From Pseudomonadota bacterium (lineage in GTDB: Bacteria > Pseudomonadota > Gammaproteobacteria > Burkholderiales > Methylophilaceae), in the NCBI GenBank assembly GCA_029563075.1, contig JAKQTN010000055.1, positions 1-61,072 of the forward strand: DNA of 61,072 nt, given 5' to 3'. A program made the translations under genes and the position numbers. The notes under the pieces were generated by a model. The model was not told the DNA's origin and made no database searches. It saw nothing but the letters and a program-made list of their open reading frames with translations. Positions 55,419 to 61,072 of this stretch are shown in pieces; within the stretch, counting starts at the first letter, position 1, and each line of letters opens with the position of its first letter.

Positions 55419-56207
55419 ATGGCTCAACAGGCTTCTCAAAAAAACGCAAAAAAAATAGTTGTTGCGAACTGGAAAATGCATGGCAACCTCAAGCAGAATG
55501 AGGTCATGCTGACAGATTTTATCGCAACGCTTTCAGGCCTGAAACATACCCAAGTCGTTGTTTGCGCGCCGTATCCTTATCTTGCGCAGTTGCAGATCTT
55601 ATTGCAGCATACCCCCATCGCCTGGGGCGCGCAAAATGTCGCCAAAAATGAAGAAGGCCCATTTACAGGTGAAGTCAGTGCGGCGATGTTGCGCGATTTC
55701 GGCTGTGCTTACGTGATTATTGGCCACTCCGAGCGCAGCACCGCGTATTGCGAATCTGACGAAAATATTGCACAAAAATTTATGGTGGCCAAAAAGCACG
55801 GCCTTACGCCGATTTTGTGTGTAGGTGAAACGCTGATTGAGCGCGAGGCGGGTGTTATGGAGATGGTGGTAGGCAAGCAATTAGATACCATTATCAACAT
55901 GTATGGCGCCGAGGTTTTTGCCGATAGCGTGATTTCGTATGAACCAATCTGGGCGATTGGCACCGGCCTGGCAGCCACGCCGGCACAGGCGCAAGCCATG
56001 CATAAGTTCATTCGCGGCAAAATCTCAAGTCTGAATGCAGGCGCTGCAGATCGGTTAAAAATCCTCTATGGGGGCAGCGTAAACCCGCAAAATGCGGTAC
56101 AATTATTTGTTGTGCCGAATATTGATGGCGGGCTGATTGGCAAGTGTTCACTCAATGCGCAAGCGTTTGAAGAGATCTGCCTTGCGGCTGATGAATCAGC
56201 GCAATAA
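55419..56207 (+). CDS. tpiA: Triose-phosphate isomerase
   Basis: A 262-residue TIM barrel. The catalytic residues are Lys in VVANWKMHGN, His in IIGHSERS and Glu in ISYEPIWAIGTG; LYGGSVNPQN is the phosphate loop. Length is close to E. coli (255), with a short N-terminal extension (MAQQASQKNAKK). It is followed by secG after 92 bp. Confidence 0.97.
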   Translation: MAQQASQKNAKKIVVANWKMHGNLKQNEVMLTDFIATLSGLKHTQVVVCAPYPYLAQLQILLQHTPIAWGAQNVAKNEEGPFTGEVSAAMLRDFGCAYVIIGHSERSTAYCESDENIAQKFMVAKKHGLTPILCVGETLIEREAGVMEMVVGKQLDTIINMYGAEVFADSVISYEPIWAIGTGLAATPAQAQAMHKFIRGKISSLNAGAADRLKILYGGSVNPQNAVQLFVVPNIDGGLIGKCSLNAQAFEEICLAADESAQ

Positions 56208-56299
56208 TAAAGTCGGAATTACAGAATTCATCATAGTTAAAATATTATGATCAATAATAATATTTCAGCTAATTAATATTTTTGAAAGATTTAAGTTAG

Positions 56300-56665
56300 A
56301 TGGAAAATTTAGTAACAATTATTCATGTGCTGGCTGCGGCCGGCGTGATTGGCCTGGTGCTGTTGCAGCACGGCAAGGGCGCAGATATGGGTGCGGCGTT
56401 TGGCAGCGGCGCCTCCGGCAGCCTGTTCGGCGTGAGCGGCTCATCCAATTTCATGAGCAAAGCTACCGCAATCTGCGTCACGATCTTTTTTGCAACAAGC
56501 TTAACGCTGGCTTATATGGCAAGCCATCGTGCGGGCAATGGCAGTGTGGTGAAGGTGCAGGAGGTTAAATCGGAAGCGGCTAAGGCAACAGAAGCTAAGC
56601 CTGCAGAAACTAAACCAGCAGATGCTGCGCCGGCTGGCAATGTTGCGAAAGATATTCCTAACTGA
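56300..56665 (+). CDS. secG: Protein translocase subunit SecG
   Basis: A 121-residue two-helix membrane subunit of SecYEG, with helices at about 5-22 and 55-75 separated by GKGADMGAAFGSGASGSLFGVSGSSNF. The C-terminal tail is low complexity (EAKPAETKPADAAPAG). The tpiA-secG-tRNA-Leu-nuo order is typical of Betaproteobacteria. Confidence 0.96.
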   Translation: MENLVTIIHVLAAAGVIGLVLLQHGKGADMGAAFGSGASGSLFGVSGSSNFMSKATAICVTIFFATSLTLAYMASHRAGNGSVVKVQEVKSEAAKATEAKPAETKPADAAPAGNVAKDIPN

Positions 56666-56688
56666 TTTTTAGGCAGACCTGATAAACA

Positions 56689-56773
56689 GCCGTCGTGGTG
56701 GAATTGGTAGACACGCTATCTTGAGGGGGTAGTGACGAAAGTCGTGCGAGTTCGAGTCTCGCCGACGGCACCA
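56689..56773 (+). tRNA. tRNA-Leu (anticodon GAG)
   Basis: An 85-nt class II tRNA. The acceptor stem GCCGTCG pairs with CGACGGC, the anticodon loop TTGAGGG gives GAG at 56723-56725, a long variable arm follows, and the T loop is TTCGAGT. CCA is encoded (56771-56773). It reads CUC and CUU leucine codons. Confidence 0.97.
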
Positions 56774-56934
56774 AAGTTAAGCAAGGTTAGTTTAAAACTT
56801 AAAGTGTTGAATTAAGCATTTATTCCAGTGGTGATTGAAATAACTGCGTAGTAAAAGTCATGTAAAAATTAAATGATAACTGTCGATAGTTTTTATTGAT
56901 TTCTGTTTTTGGTCATTAAGTTTGGGGCTAGCGA

Positions 56935-57291
56935 GTGCTAGAAAATTATTTTCCGATATTGTTGTTCATTCTCGTAGGCCTGGCGGTCGGTGTCGGTCCG
57001 CTTGTGCTGGGCAAGCTCGTATCTCCCAGCAAGCCGGATTCTGAAAAAAATTCCCCCTATGAATGCGGTTTCGAGGCGTTTGAAGATGCGCGTATGAAGT
57101 TTGATGTGCGTTATTATCTGGTGGCCATCCTGTTTATTCTGTTCGATCTGGAAATCGCGTTTTTATTCCCGTGGGCGGTGGTGCTGAAAGAAATAGGCCT
57201 GGCAGGCTTTCTGGCGATGATGCTGTTCTTGTTTGTGCTTGTTGTAGGGTTTATCTACGAATGGGTGAAGGGCGCGCTCGAGTGGGATTGA
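56935..57291 (+). CDS. nuoA: NADH-quinone oxidoreductase subunit A
   Basis: A 118-residue membrane subunit of complex I with three helices and the conserved [33 protein letters not shown] loop. The start is GTG with GGGG upstream. First gene of the nuo operon; the 161 bp before it, after the tRNA, hold no gene. Confidence 0.96.
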   Translation: MLENYFPILLFILVGLAVGVGPLVLGKLVSPSKPDSEKNSPYECGFEAFEDARMKFDVRYYLVAILFILFDLEIAFLFPWAVVLKEIGLAGFLAMMLFLFVLVVGFIYEWVKGALEWD

Positions 57292-57292
57292 T

Positions 57293-57769
57293 ATGAGTTT
57301 AGAAGGCGTCCTGGAAAAAGGCTTTGTCACCACCACGCTGGATACGGTGATTAATTACACACGTACCGGCTCCATGTGGCCGATGACGTTCGGCCTGGCC
57401 TGCTGTGCGGTAGAGATGATGCATGCGGGTGCTTCGCGCTACGATCTGGATCGCTTCGGTATCGTGTTTCGCCCAAGTCCGCGCCAGTCCGATGTGATGA
57501 TTGTGGCAGGTACGCTTGTCAACAAAATGGCACCAGCTTTGCGCAAAGTTTACGATCAAATGGCGGAACCACGCTGGGTGATTTCGATGGGTTCGTGTGC
57601 CAATGGCGGTGGTTACTATCACTATTCCTACGCGGTGGTGCGTGGATGCGATCGCATCGTGCCGGTGGATGTGTATGTGCCAGGATGCCCGCCGACTGCA
57701 GAGGCCTTGCTGTATGGCATTATTCAATTGCAGAAAAAAATCAGGCGCACCAATACCATTGCACGCTAA
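57293..57769 (+). CDS. nuoB: NADH-quinone oxidoreductase subunit B
   Basis: The 158-residue subunit binds iron-sulfur cluster N2. Ligands are the tandem cysteines in [11 protein letters not shown], the Cys in MGSCANGG and the Cys in [11 protein letters not shown]. It starts 1 bp after the nuoA stop. Confidence 0.97.
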   Translation: MSLEGVLEKGFVTTTLDTVINYTRTGSMWPMTFGLACCAVEMMHAGASRYDLDRFGIVFRPSPRQSDVMIVAGTLVNKMAPALRKVYDQMAEPRWVISMGSCANGGGYYHYSYAVVRGCDRIVPVDVYVPGCPPTAEALLYGIIQLQKKIRRTNTIAR

Positions 57770-57784
57770 CCCATAATAAAAACC

Positions 57785-58378
57785 ATGTCCGCTAAACTAG
57801 ATCATTTATCCGCACAGCTTAAATTGGCTTTAAGCGGCTATATTACAAAGCACACGGTTGCTTTGGGTGAAATTACCATCGAATGCAAGGCAGAGCATTT
57901 CATCGAGGTATGCGCCAAGGTGCGTGACCATGCCGAGCTTAAGTTTGAGCAGCTGATTGATTTATGCGGTGTCGATTATGCTGATTACAAAGATGGCACA
58001 TGGGAAGGCGCGCGTTATGCCGTAGTGCTACATTTGCTTTCAGTCAGTTTGAATCAGCGTGTACGGTTGCGTGCGTTTGCACAGGATGACGATTTTCCTG
58101 TGTTGCCAACCTTGGTTGATATGTGGCCTGTTGCAAATTGGTATGAGCGAGAGGCCTTTGATTTATTTGGCATTATGTTTGAAAACCATCCTGATTTGCG
58201 CCGCATATTGACGGATTATGGTTTTGTCGGTCATCCGTTCCGTAAAGATTTCCCCATGATAGGTAACGTTGAAATGCGTTACGACCCCGAGCAACAGCGT
58301 GTGATTTATCAGCCGGTTTCGATTGAACTGCGCAATAACGTGCCGCGCGTGATTCGAGATGAAGGTGCACATGGCTGA
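57785..58378 (+). CDS. nuoC: NADH-quinone oxidoreductase subunit C
   Basis: The 197-residue peripheral-arm subunit (30-kDa family) has [39 protein letters not shown]. It is a separate gene here, not the NuoCD fusion of E. coli. Its stop lies in ATGGCTGA, the start of a duplicated nuoD 5' end. Confidence 0.96.
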   Translation: MSAKLDHLSAQLKLALSGYITKHTVALGEITIECKAEHFIEVCAKVRDHAELKFEQLIDLCGVDYADYKDGTWEGARYAVVLHLLSVSLNQRVRLRAFAQDDDFPVLPTLVDMWPVANWYEREAFDLFGIMFENHPDLRRILTDYGFVGHPFRKDFPMIGNVEMRYDPEQQRVIYQPVSIELRNNVPRVIRDEGAHG

Positions 58379-58403
58379 GATTAGAAACTATACGATGAAT
58401 TTT
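58371..58403 (+). repeat. Duplicated nuoD 5' end, copy 1
   Basis: A 33-bp segment that matches 58519-58551 at 31 of 33 positions (differences: first base A versus G, and T versus C at position 30). The copies are 148 bp apart. Copy 1 retains the ancestral-looking ATG and ribosome-binding site. Confidence 0.9.
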
Positions 58404-58526
58404 AGCTTCGGCCATTCGATGCAAAATCAATCGAACTTAACTTGCTGGCGCAAGTTAGCCTGCACTGAAATTCATCATAAACGCTTTTCAAAGCAAGATT
58501 TCTCGAAAGTTAACTATAGTGGCTGA
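58371..58526 (+). CDS. Possible 51-codon bridging ORF made from a duplicated nuoD start
   Basis: The ATG at 58371 overlaps the nuoC stop and has GAAGG eight bases upstream. The first eleven codons ([11 protein letters not shown]) equal those of NuoD. The frame then runs through unrelated sequence (one CWRKLAC segment) and stops at TGA 58524-58526, inside the real nuoD start GTGGCTGA. A ribosome could pass from nuoC to this ORF to nuoD by overlap coupling. Whether the peptide matters is unknown. Confidence 0.4.
   Translation: MAEIRNYTMNFSFGHSMQNQSNLTCWRKLACTEIHHKRFSKQDFSKVNYSG
58394..58476 (+). other. Predicted three-way-junction structure in the nuoC-nuoD insert
   Basis: The outer stem is GATGAATTTTAG (58394-58405) with CTGAAATTCATC (58465-58476), 12 bp with one G-T pair. 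It encloses hairpin TTCGAT/ATCGAA (58415-58420, 58430-58435) and hairpin TAACTTGC-TGGC-GCAAGTTA (58438-58457). It could be an mRNA structure or a structured mobile DNA. No known RNA family is recognised. Confidence 0.5.
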
Positions 58527-58551
58527 GATTAGAAACTATACGATGAACTTT
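58519..58551 (+). repeat. Duplicated nuoD 5' end, copy 2
   Basis: This copy forms the actual start of nuoD. It begins with GTG instead of ATG, and no clear Shine-Dalgarno sequence precedes it. Confidence 0.9.
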
Positions 58552-59772
58552 GGCCCGCAGCATCCGGCTGCACATGGCGTGCTGCGCCTGGTGCTGGAGC
58601 TGGATGGGGAAGTGATTCAGCGTGCTGATCCACATATTGGCTTATTGCATCGCGCGACTGAAAAGCTGGCGGAAAATCGTACTTACCTGCAATCAGTGCC
58701 TTACATGGATCGCCTCGATTACGTCTCGATGATGGCAAACGAGCATGCCTATGTGATGGCGATTGAAAAGATGCTGGGCTTGGACGTGCCAGTCCGCGCG
58801 CAGTACATTCGCGTGATGTTTGACGAGATTACGCGCGTGCTGAACCATTTGCTCTGGTTAGGCGCGCATGCGCTGGATGTGGGCGCGATGACGGTGTTTT
58901 TATATGCTTTCCGCGAGCGCGAAGATTTGTTTGATGTGTATGAAGCGGTTTCTGGCGCGCGCATGCACGCGGCGTATTACCGTCCAGGCGGCGTATATCG
59001 CGATTTGCCCAACCAAATGCCACAGCATGAAACCACTAAATTTAGAAGTGCGAAAGAAATCAGCAAGCTCAATGAAAATCGCCAGGGTTCGGTGCTGGAT
59101 TTTATCGAAGACTTCACCAACCGTTTTCCTAAGTATGTGGATGAATATGAAACCTTGCTCACGGATAACCGTATCTGGAAGCAGCGTACGGTGGGCATCG
59201 GCGTGGTGTCGCCTGAACGTGCATTGGCACTGGGCATGACCGGACCGATGCTGCGCGGTTCTGGCGTGGAATGGGATTTGCGTAAAAAACAGCCCTACGA
59301 AGTGTATGCTGATTTGGATTTTGACATTCCAGTGGGTGTGAATGGCGACTGTTACGACCGTTATCTGGTGCGCATGGAAGAATTCAGGCAATCTAATCGT
59401 ATTATCAAGCAATGTGTGGATTGGCTGCGCAAAAACCCGGGCCCGGTAATTACGGCGGACAACAAAGTGGCGCCGCCTGACCGCGAGAGTATGAAAACCA
59501 ATATGGAAGACATGATTCACCACTTTAAATTGTTTACCGAAGGTTTCCATGTACCAGCAGGTGAGGCCTATGCGGCGGTGGAGCATCCCAAAGGCGAGTT
59601 TGGCATTTACATGATTTCAGATGGCGCCAATAAGCCATATCGCTTGAAAATACGTGCGCCAGGTTTCCCGCATTTGGCAGCGTTGGATGAGATGACCAAA
59701 GGGCACATGATTGCCGACCTGGTAGCGATTATTGGTACGCAGGATATAGTCTTTGGCGAGATAGATAGATAG
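58519..59772 (+). CDS. nuoD: NADH-quinone oxidoreductase subunit D
   Basis: The 417-residue 49-kDa subunit helps form the quinone site: [49 protein letters not shown] and the C-terminal [17 protein letters not shown] are all present. The start is the GTG of the second copy of a duplicated 5' end. nuoE follows after 4 bp. Confidence 0.97.
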   Translation: MAEIRNYTMNFGPQHPAAHGVLRLVLELDGEVIQRADPHIGLLHRATEKLAENRTYLQSVPYMDRLDYVSMMANEHAYVMAIEKMLGLDVPVRAQYIRVMFDEITRVLNHLLWLGAHALDVGAMTVFLYAFREREDLFDVYEAVSGARMHAAYYRPGGVYRDLPNQMPQHETTKFRSAKEISKLNENRQGSVLDFIEDFTNRFPKYVDEYETLLTDNRIWKQRTVGIGVVSPERALALGMTGPMLRGSGVEWDLRKKQPYEVYADLDFDIPVGVNGDCYDRYLVRMEEFRQSNRIIKQCVDWLRKNPGPVITADNKVAPPDRESMKTNMEDMIHHFKLFTEGFHVPAGEAYAAVEHPKGEFGIYMISDGANKPYRLKIRAPGFPHLAALDEMTKGHMIADLVAIIGTQDIVFGEIDR

Positions 59773-59776
59773 AAGC

Positions 59777-60250
59777 ATGTTAAGTAAAGAAGCTATACAA
59801 AAAATCGACTACGAGCTCACAAAATACCCCGCTGATCAGCGCCAGGCGGCGGTGATGTCTGCCTTGCGCATTGTGCAGACTGAGCGCGGCTGGTTGTCAC
59901 AGGAATGTATCAGTGAAGTGGCTGAATACTTGCGCATGCCTGAAATTGCGGCGATGGAAGTGGCGACGTTTTACAATATGTATGATCTGGAGCCGGTCGG
60001 TAAATATAAGCTTACGGTTTGCACCAACATTTCGTGCATGCTGCGCGACAGCGATGCCATTGTGAAACATCTGCAAACCAAGCTGGGTGTAGGGTTTGAT
60101 GAGGTCACGGCTGATGGTAAATTCTGCCTGAAAGAAGGCGAGTGCATGGGCGCATGCAGCGGTGCGCCACTTATGACGGTGAATAATCACACCATGCATG
60201 AAAACTTAACGCCTGAAAGCGTGGATGAGATTCTTGAGGGCTTGAAATAA
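59777..60250 (+). CDS. nuoE: NADH-quinone oxidoreductase subunit E
   Basis: The 157-residue subunit holds the [2Fe-2S] cluster N1a with ligands in CTNISCML and in the [15 protein letters not shown] segment. The N terminus has the family block [24 protein letters not shown]. Its TAA overlaps the nuoF ATG by one base. Confidence 0.96.
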   Translation: MLSKEAIQKIDYELTKYPADQRQAAVMSALRIVQTERGWLSQECISEVAEYLRMPEIAAMEVATFYNMYDLEPVGKYKLTVCTNISCMLRDSDAIVKHLQTKLGVGFDEVTADGKFCLKEGECMGACSGAPLMTVNNHTMHENLTPESVDEILEGLK

Positions 60251-61072
60251 TGGCTACCAAGACTGTTCAATCTAAAGCAAACAAGCCTGCGAAGGCTGAT
60301 TTAAAGGGCCAAACGCTGGTCACTTTGCGTACTTTAACCGAGAAAAATCCAGCTTCGCTTGAGGCATACGAGAAGCTGGGTGGCTATTCACAACTCAAAA
60401 GAATCGTTACCGAAAAAGTAAAAGCGGTTGATATCATCAGCCAGGTGAAGGTGTCTGGCCTGCGCGGACGTGGCGGTGCGGGTTTTCCGACCGGGCTTAA
60501 ATGGAGTTTTATGCCGCGCTATTTCGATGGCACCAAGTACCTGGTCTGCAATACCGATGAAGGCGAGCCGGGTACCTTTAAAGACCGCGATATTCTGCGC
60601 TACAACCCGCATCAGATCATTGAAGGCATGGCAATTGCAGCTTATACGCTGGGTGCACGCGTGGGTTACAACTACATTCATGGCGAAATCTGGCAGGATT
60701 ACGAGATTTTTGAGGCGGCCTTACACGAAGCCAAGGCAGCTGGCTATTTAGGCCAGAATTTATTCGGCACTAACTTTAGCTTTGATTTATACGCCGTGCA
60801 TGGCTACGGCGCTTATATTTGCGGTGAAGAAACCGCGCTGATTGAGTCTATCGAAGGCAAAAAAGGCCAGCCGCGCTTTAAACCGCCGTTCCCTGCTAGT
60901 TACGGCGTTTTTGGCAAGCCAACCAATGTGAATAACACGGAAAGTTATGCCAGCATTCCGTGGATATTACAGCATGGTGGCCAGGCGTTTGCAGAGCTAG
61001 GTGTACCTAACTCAGGCGGCAGCAAGATATTTTCAGTCTCAGGTCATGTAGAAAAACCAGGTAATTATGAAG
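60250..61072 (+). CDS. nuoF: NADH-quinone oxidoreductase subunit F (cut by window end)
   Basis: The first 274 codons of the NADH- and FMN-binding subunit. [16 protein letters not shown] is the NADH glycine loop, [15 protein letters not shown] binds FMN, and [15 protein letters not shown] is conserved. The [4Fe-4S] N3 ligands lie beyond the window. It starts in TAATG with nuoE. An N-terminal extension of about 25 basic, Ala/Lys-rich residues precedes the conserved part. Confidence 0.95.
   Translation, partial: MATKTVQSKANKPAKADLKGQTLVTLRTLTEKNPASLEAYEKLGGYSQLKRIVTEKVKAVDIISQVKVSGLRGRGGAGFPTGLKWSFMPRYFDGTKYLVCNTDEGEPGTFKDRDILRYNPHQIIEGMAIAAYTLGARVGYNYIHGEIWQDYEIFEAALHEAKAAGYLGQNLFGTNFSFDLYAVHGYGAYICGEETALIESIEGKKGQPRFKPPFPASYGVFGKPTNVNNTESYASIPWILQHGGQAFAELGVPNSGGSKIFSVSGHVEKPGNYE

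Noticed and set aside
56860-56905. Terminator after tRNA-Leu (AACTG-TCGA-TAGTT then T-rich)
   Set aside because: The stem is only 5 bp with a G-T pair; too weak to call.

Overview
This 61 kb window is a bacterial chromosome segment of moderate GC. It is gene-dense and dominated by housekeeping genes. Gene content and order (ppiC-bolA-yciI-yciB, scpA-scpB-rluB, secG-tRNA-Leu-nuoABCDEF, cysM beside a ydbH-ynbE-ydbL set) point to a Betaproteobacterium. My best guess is Nitrosomonadales, perhaps a methylotroph of the Methylophilaceae. That placement is inference: the window has no 16S gene and no methylotrophy marker. I see no insertion sequence, prophage, integrase or CRISPR array.

Layout. 0-3 kb: a periplasmic ankyrin protein and succinyl-CoA synthetase (sucCD). 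3-11 kb: a membrane-anchored cytochrome c, serB, a ferritin-like protein, exported beta-propeller proteins, a flavocytochrome c sulfide dehydrogenase pair (fccAB) and a second ankyrin protein. 11-17 kb: purL and a Fur-type feoAB iron-uptake operon. 17-26 kb: ppiC-bolA-yciI-yciB, then on the plus strand PHP/YciO/site-2-protease/trpS and scpAB-rluB. 26-31 kb: prmB-dapE-yffB, a GGDEF-EAL protein, dapD and an M48 lipoprotein. 32-41 kb: ion and stress genes (kup, terC-like, perM-like, yqhA-like, htpX, hpf), small orphan genes, nhaR and an acyltransferase. This stretch is more AT-rich and accessory in character. 41-49 kb: xseA, dsbB, cysM, the AsmA-like ydbH-ynbE-ydbL set, a 3'-5' exonuclease, rlmD and doxX. 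49-55 kb: a peptide ABC importer without an ATPase gene, with an embedded L,D-transpeptidase-fold gene, then a methyltransferase and nagZ; together these suggest murein-peptide recovery. 55-61 kb: tpiA, secG, tRNA-Leu(GAG) and the start of the complex I operon, truncated inside nuoF.

The most unusual structure is at the nuoC-nuoD junction. The first 33 bp of nuoD occur twice, 148 bp apart. The intervening DNA can fold into a three-way junction. The upstream copy opens a 51-codon ORF whose start overlaps the nuoC stop and whose stop overlaps the real nuoD GTG start. The result is a translationally bridged insertion inside an essential operon. Other observations worth checking are a perfect TTAGAA-N5-TTCTAA palindrome upstream of nhaR, a 7-4-7 palindrome on the doxX promoter, several REP-like or palindromic interspersed repeats, and the signal-less YkuD protein inside the peptide importer operon.
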